A DNA stretch of 64,000 nt from Streptomyces sp. WM6378 (GTDB lineage Bacteria > Actinomycetota > Actinomycetes > Streptomycetales > Streptomycetaceae): positions 1-64,000 of the forward strand of contig NZ_LGDD01000166.1 of NCBI RefSeq assembly GCF_001279695.1, given 5' to 3'. Position 1 is the first letter of the stretch. Each line of letters starts with the position of its first letter. Of the stretch, positions 19,865 to 28,635 are shown piece after piece. The position numbers and the translations under genes are program-made. A model generated the notes under the pieces. The model had not been told where the DNA came from. It was given only the letters and a program-made list of their open reading frames with translations, and ran no database searches.

Positions 19865-22498
19865 GTGAAGGCAATCCGTCGATTCACCGTGCGCCCTGTC
19901 CTGCCCGACGCCCTCCGGCCGCTCAGCGACCTCGCGCGCAATCTGCGCTGGTCCTGGCACACCGAGACCAGAGAACTCTTCCAGTCCGTGGATCCCGACG
20001 GCTGGCGGGCGGCGGGTGAGGACCCGGTGCGGCTGCTCGGCGCCGTCGGCGCCGCCCGGCTCGATTCGCTCGCCCAGGACCGCCGCTTCCTGCGCAGACT
20101 CACCGCCGCCGCCGACGACCTCGACGACTATCTGCACGGCCGCCGCTGGTACCAGGAGCAGGGTGGCGAACTCCCTTGCGCCATCGGATACTTCTCTCCC
20201 GAATTCGGCATCACCGCGGCCCTGCCGCAGTACTCCGGCGGCCTCGGCATCCTCGCCGGCGACCATCTCAAATCGGCCAGCGACCTCGGCGTACCGCTCA
20301 TCGGGGTCGGCCTCCTCTACCGGCACGGCTACTTCCGCCAGTCGCTCTCGCGCGACGGCTGGCAGCAGGAGCACTACCCCCTGCTCGACCCCAACGAGCT
20401 GCCCGTCTCCCTGCTGCGCGAGGAGGACGGCACCCCGGCCAGGGTCTCGCTCGCGCTGCCCGGCAGCCGCGCCCTGCACGCCACCGTCTGGCAGGCCCGG
20501 GTCGGCCGGGTGCCGCTGCTCATGCTCGACTCGGACGTCGAGGAGAACGCGCCGGGCGAGCGCGACGTCACCGACCGGCTCTACGGCGGCGGCAGCGAGC
20601 ACCGGCTGCTCCAGGAGATGCTGCTCGGCATCGGCGGGGTGCGCGCGGTCCGCACGTACTGCCGCCTCACCGGGCACCCGGCGCCCGAGGTGTTCCACAC
20701 CAACGAGGGCCACGCGGGCTTCCTCGGGCTCGAACGCATCCGTGAACTCGCGGGCGAGGGGCTCGAATTCGACGCCGCGCTCGAATCGGTGCGGTCCGGG
20801 ACCGTGTTCACCACCCACACCCCGGTGCCGGCCGGAATCGACCGCTTCGACCGCGAGCTGGTCGCCCGCCACCTCGGCGACGACGGCGAGCTGCCCGGGG
20901 TGCCCGTCGAGAAGATCCTCCAGCTCGGCATGGAGACCTACCCCGGCGGCGAGCCGAACCTCTTCAACATGGCCGTGATGGGGCTTCGGCTCGCCCAGCG
21001 CGCCAACGGGGTCTCGACCCTGCACGGCGCGGTCAGCCGCGAGATGTTCGCGGGCCTGTGGCCGGGATTCGACGCGCAGGAGGTGCCGATCACCTCCGTC
21101 ACCAACGGCGTGCACGCCCCGACCTGGGTCGCCCCCGAGGTCTTCCGGCTCGGCGCCCGCCAGATCGGCGCGGGCCGCACCGAGGACGCGCTGACCGTCG
21201 GCGGCTCCGACCGCTGGGACGCCGTCGCCGACATCCCGGACGCCGAGATCTGGGAGCTGCGCAGGGAGCTGCGCGAACAGCTCGTCACCGAGGCCCGGGA
21301 GAGACTGCGCGTCTCGTGGCGCCAGCGCGGCGCGGGATCGGCCGAACTCGGATGGATCGACGGGGTGTTGAACCCCGACGTGCTCACCATCGGCTTCGCC
21401 CGGAGAGTCCCTTCGTACAAGCGGCTCACGCTGATGCTGCGCGACCGGGACCGTCTGATGGAGCTGCTCCTTCATCCGACGCGGCCGGTGCAGATCGTCG
21501 TCGCGGGCAAGGCGCACCCCGCCGACGACGGCGGCAAACGCCTCGTGCAGGAGCTGGTGAAGTTCGCCGACGACCCGAGGGTGCGCCACCGGATCGTGTT
21601 CCTGCCCGACTACGGCATGGGCATGGCGCAGAAGCTCTACCCCGGCTGCGACGTGTGGCTCAACAACCCGCTGCGGCCCCTTGAGGCCTGCGGGACGAGC
21701 GGCATGAAGGCGGCCCTGAACGGCTGCCTCAACCTGTCCGTCCTGGACGGCTGGTGGGACGAGTGGTTCGAGCCCGACTTCGGCTGGGCCATCCCGACCG
21801 CCGACGGCGCGTCGACCGACGAGGACCGGCGCGACGAGCTGGAGGCCAACGCGCTGTACGACCTCATCGAGGACCGGGTCGCCCCGCGCTTCTACGACCG
21901 GGGCCCGGCCGGGCTCCCCGACCGCTGGATCGAGATGGTCCGCCAGACCCTCACCACCCTGGGCCCGAAGGTGCTCGCGGGGCGGATGGTGCGGGAGTAC
22001 GTGACCCGCCTGTACGCGCCCGCCGCCGCGGCCCACCGGGCCCTGGACCCGTCCACGGCAAGGGAGCTGGCGCAGTGGAAGGCGCGGGTGCGGGGCACCT
22101 GGCCGCGGGTCGCGGTCGACCACGTCGAGGCGCTGGCCCCGGCCGCCGGGACTCTCAACGGCACCGCGGAGCTCGGCTCCACCCTTGCGCTGCGGGTCCG
22201 GGTCGCACTCGGCGAGCTCGGCCCGGACGACGTCGAGGTGCAGGCGGTGGCGGGCCGGGTGGACGCGGCCGACGCCATCGCGGACGCGGCGACCTTTCCC
22301 CTGAAACCGGCGGGCGGCCCGGACCTGGAGGGCCGCTGGATGTACGAGGGCCCCCTCGCGCTGGACCGTGCGGGCCCGTTCGGCTACACGGTCCGCGTGC
22401 TTCCGGCCCACCGCCACCTGGCCACCCACGCGGAGCTCGGCCTGATGGCGGGCCCGACGGAGGCGACCGGAGAGGGCGCGGGCGTGCTCATGCGCTGA
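19865..22498 (+). CDS. glgP: Alpha-glucan (glycogen) phosphorylase
   Basis: An 877-residue GT35 phosphorylase releasing glucose 1-phosphate from the non-reducing ends of alpha-glucans. The N-terminus (VRPVLPDALRPLSDLARNLRWSWH) is typical of the actinobacterial/archaeal GlgP subgroup. The pyridoxal-phosphate site is in EACGTSGMKAALNGCLNLS, and FSPEFGITAALPQYSGGLG and FHTNEGHAGF are also diagnostic. The start is a GTG at 19865 preceded by AAGGTGG; the frame stays open far upstream without a homologous extension. It supplies the degradative arm opposite the GlgE synthetic genes. Confidence 0.94.
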   Translation: MKAIRRFTVRPVLPDALRPLSDLARNLRWSWHTETRELFQSVDPDGWRAAGEDPVRLLGAVGAARLDSLAQDRRFLRRLTAAADDLDDYLHGRRWYQEQGGELPCAIGYFSPEFGITAALPQYSGGLGILAGDHLKSASDLGVPLIGVGLLYRHGYFRQSLSRDGWQQEHYPLLDPNELPVSLLREEDGTPARVSLALPGSRALHATVWQARVGRVPLLMLDSDVEENAPGERDVTDRLYGGGSEHRLLQEMLLGIGGVRAVRTYCRLTGHPAPEVFHTNEGHAGFLGLERIRELAGEGLEFDAALESVRSGTVFTTHTPVPAGIDRFDRELVARHLGDDGELPGVPVEKILQLGMETYPGGEPNLFNMAVMGLRLAQRANGVSTLHGAVSREMFAGLWPGFDAQEVPITSVTNGVHAPTWVAPEVFRLGARQIGAGRTEDALTVGGSDRWDAVADIPDAEIWELRRELREQLVTEARERLRVSWRQRGAGSAELGWIDGVLNPDVLTIGFARRVPSYKRLTLMLRDRDRLMELLLHPTRPVQIVVAGKAHPADDGGKRLVQELVKFADDPRVRHRIVFLPDYGMGMAQKLYPGCDVWLNNPLRPLEACGTSGMKAALNGCLNLSVLDGWWDEWFEPDFGWAIPTADGASTDEDRRDELEANALYDLIEDRVAPRFYDRGPAGLPDRWIEMVRQTLTTLGPKVLAGRMVREYVTRLYAPAAAAHRALDPSTARELAQWKARVRGTWPRVAVDHVEALAPAAGTLNGTAELGSTLALRVRVALGELGPDDVEVQAVAGRVDAADAIADAATFPLKPAGGPDLEGRWMYEGPLALDRAGPFGYTVRVLPAHRHLATHAELGLMAGPTEATGEGAGVLMR

Positions 22499-22523
22499 GC
22501 CGCGTACGCCCGCGGACATGGGC

Positions 22524-22554
22524 GGTGCCCGGAGCCTCGTGGGCTCCGGGCACC
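22524..22554 (+). terminator. Terminator hairpin after glgP
   Basis: A perfect 13-bp inverted repeat (GGTGCCCGGAGCC and complement) with a five-base loop lies 26 bases after the glgP stop codon, followed by TTCACTTTCC. It probably also serves the convergent protease gene. Confidence 0.85.
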
Positions 22555-22578
22555 TTCACTTTCCGGCCAGCCGCCTGG

Positions 22579-22643
22579 TCAGAAGGTGAGCTTCCAGAAG
22601 GTGAACCTCAGGGGGTACCGGAAGTTCAGAAGGAGAGCTTGAA
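22579..22643 (-). repeat. Degenerate repeats of the protease gene 3' end
   Basis: Three related blocks occur at 22579-22595, 22595-22609 and 22625-22643, all variants of CAGAAGGTGAGCTT. The last is the actual 3' end of the metalloprotease gene (FKLSF then stop). Read on the minus strand, the outer blocks would encode FTFWKLTF followed by a stop, a plausible remnant of another P-domain end. Confidence 0.5.
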
Positions 22644-24659
22644 GTCGGTGATGGTGCCGACGTCCTGCCGCGCCTTGTCCTGGACCTTCAGCTTCCACAC
22701 GCCGTTCGCCGCGACGCTGGAGGCGTTCACGGTGTACGTCTTGTCGAGGTTCTCCGTCGAGTCCGACGAAGAGCTCTGCAGCCGGAACGAGGTGCCGTTC
22801 GGGGCCACCAGGTCGATCTGGAGGTCACCGATGTAGGTGTGGGTGATCTTCACCCCGACCTTGAGGGCGGACGGCGCGTTGCCGGTGATGCCCGAGACGG
22901 TGACCGGCGAGGTCACCGCGGCACCCGGGTAGTCCGGAATGGCCACGCTGGCCGTGTTCTCGAAGACCTTGCCACCGGGGTCGCCGCCGCCGGCGCGGGC
23001 GCCGACGTTGATGGCCGCCCAGGCGTTGGTGATGTTGGTGACCTCGGCGCTGTTCGCGCCGTACAGCTCGGTCGCCGCGGCGATGGTGCCCGCGCGGGCC
23101 CCCGCGTAGTCCGTGCTGGAGTTGAACTTGGTGGTCAGCGCCTTGTACCAGATGAGCTGGGCCTTGTCGCGGCCGATGCCGGTGACCGGCAGGCCGTCGG
23201 AGGTCGGCGAGTCGTAGCTCACGCCGTTGATGACCTTGGCGCCGCTGCCCTCGGAGGCCAGGTAGAACCAGTGGTTCGCGGGGCCCGAGGAGTAGTGGAC
23301 GTCGAGGTTGCCGACGCCGGAGTACCAGCTGTCCGCGGAGCCGCCGTCCTTGCTCGGCTTGTCCATGTAGCGCAGCGGGGTGCCGTCACCGTTGATGTTG
23401 ATCTTCTCGCCGATGAGGTAGTCACCCGGGTCCGAGGCGTTGTTCGCGTAGAACTCCACCGAGGTGCCCATGATGTCGGAGGTGGCCTCGTTCAGGCCGC
23501 CCGACTCGTCGGCGTAGTTCAGGCCCGCGGTGGCGGCGGTGACGCCGTGCGTCATCTCGTGGCCCGCCACGTCGAGCGCCGTCAGCGGGTCGTTGTTGCC
23601 CGCGCCGTCGCCGTACGTCATGCAGAAGCAGCTGTCGTCCCAGAACGCGTTGACGTACGCGTTGCCGTAGTGGACGCGGGAGTACGCGCCGACGCCGTCG
23701 CCGCGGATGCCGCTGCGGCCGAAGACGTTCTTGTAGAAGTCCCAGGTCTCGCCGGCGCCGTAGGCGGCGTCCGCACCCGCGGTCGCGGCGTTGGAGTTGG
23801 TGCCGTCGCCCCAGGTGTCGTTGGTCTGGGTGAACAGCGAGCCCGTACCGGACGAACCGTGGTTCAGGTTGTACGTCTTGTGCCCGCCGCGCGCGGCGTC
23901 GGTCAGGGTGTAGTTCGACCCGGACTGCGAGCTGCCGAGCGTGACCTGGCCGCTGTAGTGGGTGTTGCCGACACCGGTCTCGATGCCCTGCCACTGGTGC
24001 AGCTTGGCGCCCGTCTTGGCGTCCGTGATGACGTGCAGCTGGTTCGGGGTGCCGTCGTCCTGCAGCCCGCCCACGACCGTCTCGTACGCCAGGGTCGGCG
24101 CGCCCTTGACCATCCAGATGACCTTGCGGGCGCTGTCGGCCTTGTCCGCCTTCGAGCCGGCGGCCTTGGCGGCCTTGAGGGCCTGGCCCTCGGCGGCGGC
24201 CGGGGCGTTGGAGGGGGCGGCGGTCGATATGCCCTTCAGCTGCGCGCTGTTGGCCTTGCTGACGCCCTTGGTCTTGCCGGCCGCGGTGTCGACCATCAGG
24301 TCGCCGCCGAGGACGGGCAGACCGTCGTAGGTGCGCTCGTAGCGGGTGTGCGTGGTGCCGTCCTGGTCCTTGGACACATCGTGGACGACGAGCTTCTCCT
24401 GCGCGCTGAGCCCGAGCTCCTTGGCCGTGGCCGCCGTGGTGGCCGTGGCCTGGCGTATGAGCTCGGCGCGCTGGGAGGGGCTGAGGCCGGCGGGCAGGGC
24501 GCCCGGGTTGCGTACCGCCTGGGCCTTGAGGGCCGCGGTGGCCGCGGAGTCGTCGGGGCGTGCGCTGGCGCTACCTGCCTGGACGCCGACACTGAGCATG
24601 GCGGCTGCGGCGATCAGGGCGCCGGTGGCGGTGGCACGACGACGGTGCGTGGATCTCAC
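22626..24659 (-). CDS. Secreted M4 (thermolysin-type) metalloprotease with P domain
   Basis: A 677-residue extracellular neutral zinc protease. The order is a signal peptide (basic start, then TGALIAAAAMLSVGVQAGSASA), an FTP/PepSY-type propeptide to about residue 220, the M4 catalytic domain with HEMTH at about 367-371 and the third zinc ligand Glu in NEATSD, and a C-terminal proprotein-convertase P domain of about 110 residues. The start is a GTG at 24659 with AAGGAG upstream; the frame opens further but without a signal-like extension. Likely role is extracellular protein degradation. It stands alone, with a 200-base promoter region behind it. Confidence 0.93.
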   Translation of the reverse strand: MRSTHRRRATATGALIAAAAMLSVGVQAGSASARPDDSAATAALKAQAVRNPGALPAGLSPSQRAELIRQATATTAATAKELGLSAQEKLVVHDVSKDQDGTTHTRYERTYDGLPVLGGDLMVDTAAGKTKGVSKANSAQLKGISTAAPSNAPAAAEGQALKAAKAAGSKADKADSARKVIWMVKGAPTLAYETVVGGLQDDGTPNQLHVITDAKTGAKLHQWQGIETGVGNTHYSGQVTLGSSQSGSNYTLTDAARGGHKTYNLNHGSSGTGSLFTQTNDTWGDGTNSNAATAGADAAYGAGETWDFYKNVFGRSGIRGDGVGAYSRVHYGNAYVNAFWDDSCFCMTYGDGAGNNDPLTALDVAGHEMTHGVTAATAGLNYADESGGLNEATSDIMGTSVEFYANNASDPGDYLIGEKININGDGTPLRYMDKPSKDGGSADSWYSGVGNLDVHYSSGPANHWFYLASEGSGAKVINGVSYDSPTSDGLPVTGIGRDKAQLIWYKALTTKFNSSTDYAGARAGTIAAATELYGANSAEVTNITNAWAAINVGARAGGGDPGGKVFENTASVAIPDYPGAAVTSPVTVSGITGNAPSALKVGVKITHTYIGDLQIDLVAPNGTSFRLQSSSSDSTENLDKTYTVNASSVAANGVWKLKVQDKARQDVGTITDFKLSF

Positions 24660-24862
24660 GCGAACTCCTTCTGCGAGGGGGATCCGGTCGACTGGGTGGG
24701 GCCGGCCGGGCAGAGCAAGGCGGAGCGGGTGCGGCAACAAAGCGTGCTGCGTGAAAACTTTGTGAGTGGAACGGGGAGAGAGTGCCAGCAGATGAGAACT
24801 AATGTCAGGAGCGCGTCAACAAGTTGGCCGAAAACCGTCCGTTGTCCGAAGGTCGTCGTTCG

Positions 24863-25771
24863 TTAAGCGGACGTTTCGGCAATGATGACGGCGATGCCAT
24901 CGAGGAGTCGGTCGAGCCCGAAACCAAAGAGCGAGTCCAAGTCCAGCTCGAACGGCTCGTGTTCGAGGACGGAGGTCAGGACGGGGTAGCCGCCGCCCGC
25001 CACGATGGCCGCAAACCGACCCCCGTTCCGGTCCATCCATTCGTCGTTGGATACCCCGGTGTCCTGGAGGGCGTGGCCCTCCAACTCCATGGCCACGCCC
25101 AGACCTTGGACGAAGGCGATCAGCGCCAGGTGCGCGTGCATGACCTGGTGCACGCCCAGGCCGGTGCCGCGCAGGGCCCGCAGGGTCCACTCGGTGTACT
25201 TCATCGCCTCCGGCATGGGATCCGGCCGGATGAAGGACGCCATCGCCCGCGCCATCCACGGGTGCCTGCGATAGGTGGCCCACAACGTCCGGGCAGCGTG
25301 CGCGAGTTGATCCCGCCAGTCTCCGGTCGGCCGCCCCGGGTGCGCCTCGCCGAACCCCACGTCCGTCATGAGCCGTACGAGGTCGCCCTTGCTCGGTACG
25401 TGCCGGTACAGCGCCATCGTGGAGGTGCCGAGGTCGCCGGCGACCCGGCGCATCGAGAGCCCGGCCAGGCCCTCGGCGTCCGCGATGCGGACGGCGGTGG
25501 CCACCACGGCTTCGCGGCTCAGAGCCGCCGCTCCGTCCTGGGCGCGCGCCGGGCGTGCCTCGGCGACCACCGTGCCGACCCCCGCCACCGCCCGCACCAG
25601 GCCCTCGCGCGTGAGCGCGGCGAGCGCCTTGGTCGCGGTCGCCATCGCCACCCCCGACTCGCGCACGATGGCCCGTGTGGAGGGCACCCGGTCGCCGGGC
25701 GCGAGCTCCCCGGAAGCGATGCGGCGCCGGATGCCGGCGGCGATGGCGAGGTAGGGCGGCTGCTCGGTCAC
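24863..25771 (-). CDS. Hybrid GntR/TetR-type transcriptional regulator
   Basis: A 302-residue regulator with two DNA-binding modules. Residues 1-75 form a GntR winged helix (YLAIAAGIRRRIASGELAPG, then STRAIVRESGVAMATATKAL). Residues 85-140 form a TetR helix-turn-helix (GLAGLSMRRVAGDLGTSTMA, LYRHVPSKGDL), followed by a TetR C-terminal ligand-binding domain. The start is GTG 25771; upstream in-frame ATG codons would run through the divergent promoter. It diverges from an MFS exporter that it probably represses. Fused GntR-TetR proteins of this kind occur in Streptomyces. Inducer unknown, presumably an exported drug. Confidence 0.88.
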   Translation of the reverse strand: MTEQPPYLAIAAGIRRRIASGELAPGDRVPSTRAIVRESGVAMATATKALAALTREGLVRAVAGVGTVVAEARPARAQDGAAALSREAVVATAVRIADAEGLAGLSMRRVAGDLGTSTMALYRHVPSKGDLVRLMTDVGFGEAHPGRPTGDWRDQLAHAARTLWATYRRHPWMARAMASFIRPDPMPEAMKYTEWTLRALRGTGLGVHQVMHAHLALIAFVQGLGVAMELEGHALQDTGVSNDEWMDRNGGRFAAIVAGGGYPVLTSVLEHEPFELDLDSLFGFGLDRLLDGIAVIIAETSA

Positions 25772-25777
25772 GGCGGG

Positions 25778-25850
25778 CAGTGTACTAGTGCGCTGGACGG
25801 TGTAATGCCCGCTGATACCAGGGGAGTTGCCGGGGTGTACTAGCCCACTG
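25778..25850. promoter_or_regulatory. Probable operators for the GntR/TetR regulator
   Basis: TGTACTAG occurs twice in the 115-base divergent spacer, at 25781-25788 and 25836-25843. The first copy is the centre of an 18-base pseudo-palindrome (25778-25795, 14 of 18 positions symmetric about ACTAGT); the second is a weaker dyad. Sites centred 55 bases apart flanking both starts are consistent with repression of regulator and exporter together. Confidence 0.55.
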
Positions 25851-25886
25851 ATGGCGGTGTACGCGCGACGCTGTTTCCCTACCGTC

Positions 25887-27410
25887 ATGGACACCACGAC
25901 CGGCCCCCACGCGGGCCGCACGGACCCGGCCCCGCAGCGCGCCGGGCGCAGGGAATGGACCGCGCTCGCCGTCCTCATGCTGCCGCTGCTTCTCGTCTCG
26001 ATGGACGTCTCCGTCCTCTACTTCGCCATCCCGTTCATCAGCGAGGACCTGGCGCCCAGCTCCACCCAGCAGCTGTGGATCCTCGACATGTACGGCTTCG
26101 TGCTCGCCGGGCTGCTCATCACGATGGGCGCCCTCGGCGACCGCGTCGGCCGCCGCAGGCTGGTGCTCGCGGGGGCGGGCGTGTTCGGCCTGGCCTCGGT
26201 CGCCGCGGCCTACGCCGATTCGCCCCAACTCCTCATCTCCGTAAGGGCGTTGCTCGGTGTCGGCGGGGCCGCGCTGATGCCCTCCACGCTCGCCCTGATC
26301 CGCAACCTCTTCCACGACGAGAAGCAGCGCGCCACGGCGGTCACCGCCTGGACCGGCGTCATGACGGCCGGCATCTCCTTCGGGCCGGTCGTCAGCGGCG
26401 CCCTGCTCGAACACTTCTGGTGGGGCTCGGTGTTCCTCATCAACCTGCCGGCGATGCTCCTGCTGCTGATCCTGGCACCGCTGCTGCTGCCCGAGGTGAG
26501 GCAGCCGTCGTCCGGCCGCTTCGACTGGCCGAGCGCGGTGTTGTCCCTGGCCGGGCTGCTCCCGGTGATCCAGGGCGTCAAGGAACTGGCCCGGAACGGC
26601 GTCGAGTCGCCGCCCATCCTGATGATCATGGCCGGATTCGGCCTGCTGTACGTCTTCGTCCGGCGCCAGTCGAGGCTCGCCCACCCTCTGGTCGACCTGG
26701 AGCTGCTGCGGCGGCGCGGTTACGGCGGCGCGGTGCTGGCCAACCTCTTCGCCATCGCGGCGACCGTCGGCATGGCGGTGTTCCTCACCCAGTACCTCCA
26801 GTCGGTGCTCGGCAAGAGCCCGTTCGAGGCGGCGCTGTGGAGCCTGGTGCCGGCGACGGGCGCGTTCGTGGGCGCGCCGACCGGGGCGGTGCTGGCCCGG
26901 CGCTTCGACCGGGGGACGGTCATGGCGTGCGGCTTCGCGGTCTCCACGGGCGGGTTCCTGGCGCTGACGTGGGTGCGTACGGACTCGGCGCTCTGGTTCA
27001 CCCTGACCGCCTGTGCCGTCTACACCTCGGGCCTCGTGGCGGCGATGGCCCTCGCCAACGAACTGGCCCTGGGCGCCGCCCCGCCCGAGCGGGCCGGCTC
27101 CGCGGCCGCCGTCCTGGAATCCGGGCAGGAGCTGGGCGGCGCGCTGGGGATGGCGGTCCTGGGCTCGGTGGGGGCGGCGGTCTACCGGCACGGCATGGGG
27201 GACGCGCCGGCCGCGGCACGCGAAACGCTGGGCGGGGCGCTGGCCAGCCTCCACGGGGCTGACCTGGAGGCGGCGTTCTCCGCGTTCACGCGGGGCCTGG
27301 ACTTCGCGGCGCTTTGCGCTGCCGCGCTGATGGCGGGGGCGGCTGGGCTTGCCCTGACGCTGCTGAAGGTTCGGCGGGGTGAGGGGGGTTCGGCTCCCTC
27401 GGGGAGGTGA
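25887..27410 (+). CDS. MFS drug exporter, DHA2 (14-TMS) family
   Basis: A 507-residue cytoplasmic membrane antiporter of the QacA/SmvA type. Fourteen hydrophobic segments are visible; family landmarks include LDMYGFVLAGLLITMGALGD followed by RVGRRRLVLAG (motif A) and GPVVSGALLEHFWWGSVFLINLP (motif C and following). ATG 25887 lies just before DTTTGPHAG; an earlier ATG at 25827 overlaps the operator region. It diverges from the GntR/TetR regulator, the classic regulator-pump arrangement, and probably confers efflux of a cationic or lipophilic compound. Confidence 0.9.
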   Translation: MDTTTGPHAGRTDPAPQRAGRREWTALAVLMLPLLLVSMDVSVLYFAIPFISEDLAPSSTQQLWILDMYGFVLAGLLITMGALGDRVGRRRLVLAGAGVFGLASVAAAYADSPQLLISVRALLGVGGAALMPSTLALIRNLFHDEKQRATAVTAWTGVMTAGISFGPVVSGALLEHFWWGSVFLINLPAMLLLLILAPLLLPEVRQPSSGRFDWPSAVLSLAGLLPVIQGVKELARNGVESPPILMIMAGFGLLYVFVRRQSRLAHPLVDLELLRRRGYGGAVLANLFAIAATVGMAVFLTQYLQSVLGKSPFEAALWSLVPATGAFVGAPTGAVLARRFDRGTVMACGFAVSTGGFLALTWVRTDSALWFTLTACAVYTSGLVAAMALANELALGAAPPERAGSAAAVLESGQELGGALGMAVLGSVGAAVYRHGMGDAPAAARETLGGALASLHGADLEAAFSAFTRGLDFAALCAAALMAGAAGLALTLLKVRRGEGGSAPSGR

Positions 27411-27430
27411 CTGCGGGGGTGCGGGGTTGT

Positions 27431-27485
27431 TTCGACTGCGAGCCGTCGTGGGCCGGTCGCGCAGTTCCCCGCGCCCCTGAGGGGG
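27431..27485 (+). repeat. Dispersed intergenic repeat, copy B
   Basis: Contains TTCGACTGCGAGCCGT, GGCCGGTCGCGCAGTTCCCC and GCGCCCCTGAGGGG. Same block order as copy A. Confidence 0.75.
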
Positions 27486-27527
27486 TGTGGCTTGGCGGGA
27501 TTCAGCGTTCTGCTGGGTGCGGGGTGC

Positions 27528-27584
27528 TTCGGCTGCGGACCGGTCCGTGGCCGGTCGCGCAGTTCCCCAACGCCCCTAGGGGGG
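27528..27584 (+). repeat. Dispersed intergenic repeat, copy C
   Basis: Contains TTCGGCTGCGGACCGGTC, GGCCGGTCGCGCAGTTCCCC and a slightly diverged end AACGCCCCTAGGGG. It is in tandem with copy B, with a start-to-start distance of about 97 bases. Confidence 0.75.
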
Positions 27585-27760
27585 CTTGACCCTGCGGAGC
27601 TCGGTGTTCGGCTGAGTGCCCGGCCGTGCGGTGGGGCCGCGCGATGGTGCGAGCCCGCGCACCTTCCGCGCGTGGGGCTCGGGCCCGTTGAGCCGTGACC
27701 CGACGGCTCCGAGGGGGCATCGTCCGGCTTCGCCGCGCGGGCGCCGGGCGGTAGCCCGCG

Positions 27761-27814
27761 CCCTCCAGGGGCGCGGGGAACCGCGCGATCAGCCACTGAC
27801 GGTCCGCAGTCGCA
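27761..27814 (-). repeat. Dispersed intergenic repeat, copy D (inverted)
   Basis: The same element in reverse orientation: CCAGGGGCGCGGGGAACCGC, then GATCAGCCAC, then GACGGTCCGCAGTCG. Together with copies B and C it could form a very long inverted pairing across the convergent intergenic region. Confidence 0.75.
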
Positions 27815-27832
27815 CATCGGCGGTGCGGCCCC

Positions 27833-28552
27833 CTAGGCCCTGGGGTCGACCCACAGCGACTCCGCCACCGCGTAGAGGTCGCCCGTTGGCGAGGCCAGTG
27901 CCACGCCCATGTGGTGTTTGCGGCCTTCCTCGGCGCGCAGCCACGCGTACGAGATGAGCGGCTCGCCCACCCTCACCGGGCGGAGCAGGGTCGCCGTGAG
28001 GGAGGCCGTCACCGCCCCCGCCCGCTGGGTGCCGAGGAGGCGGCCCGCCGCGTTGCCCGGGCAGTCGAGCGCGCCCCACACCAGCTCGGGGGGCAACGCG
28101 CCGTCCGCGTCGGCGAGTTGGGGGCCCGGGGTCCAGGCGGTGGCCACCAGGGCCCGGCCCGGGACCCGGCCGCAGTGCTGGCGCAGGCCGGTGTCGGGGG
28201 TGCGGTCCAGGCCGCAGCCGAAGCAGTCGACGCTGCCGGAAGGGGGTGCGGCCCGGTAGGCGTCGGCCGCGGCCGACGCCTGCGCCCACGACGGCGCGTC
28301 CGGCGCCTCGACGCTCCGCTCGGCCGGGACGGCGACGGCAAGCACCGTCTCCCCGGAGGTCAGTTCGCTGCCGCCGTCCGCGGTCTCGGCGAGCCGCACC
28401 GGCACACCCGTCGGCACCGGCCGCCGGAAGTCCACCCGTACCGTTGTGGCCGCCGCCCGACCGGACAGCACGCCCGCCACATAGCCGCCGAAAGCCACCC
28501 CCGGGTACCCCTGGAGGTGGGCCGGAACCGTGATCGTCTCTATCGCTGTCAT
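27833..28552 (-). CDS. Hotdog-fold thioesterase-like protein
   Basis: A 239-residue protein that looks like a double-hotdog acyl-CoA thioesterase relative. The N-terminal part has HLQGYPGVAFGGYVAGVLSG and TTVRVDFRRPVPTGVPVRL, typical of a hotdog helix and strands; the C-terminal half repeats the pattern (ASLTATLLRPVRVGEPLISY). Between them lies a DCFGC motif that could bind metal or form a disulfide. No catalytic assignment is possible. It diverges from the DinB-like gene by 83 bases. A long frame continuing upstream past 28552 is an antisense artefact. Confidence 0.65.
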   Translation of the reverse strand: MTAIETITVPAHLQGYPGVAFGGYVAGVLSGRAAATTVRVDFRRPVPTGVPVRLAETADGGSELTSGETVLAVAVPAERSVEAPDAPSWAQASAAADAYRAAPPSGSVDCFGCGLDRTPDTGLRQHCGRVPGRALVATAWTPGPQLADADGALPPELVWGALDCPGNAAGRLLGTQRAGAVTASLTATLLRPVRVGEPLISYAWLRAEEGRKHHMGVALASPTGDLYAVAESLWVDPRA

Positions 28553-28635
28553 GCCCGCCACCCCATCACACCCGCCCCGGTGCCTGCGGGTACTGTTCGG
28601 GCCGCCCGGCCCGAACACCGTGAGGAGCCCCACCC

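Larger units (their letters stand above)
27411..27832. other. Repeat-rich intergenic region, no gene supported
   Basis: The 422 bases between the MFS gene and the convergent hotdog-like gene carry three copies of the dispersed repeat also found at 112-161. The remainder is GC-rich with no ribosome binding site or recognisable product. The two genes converge here, so the repeats sit where both transcripts should end. Confidence 0.65.
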
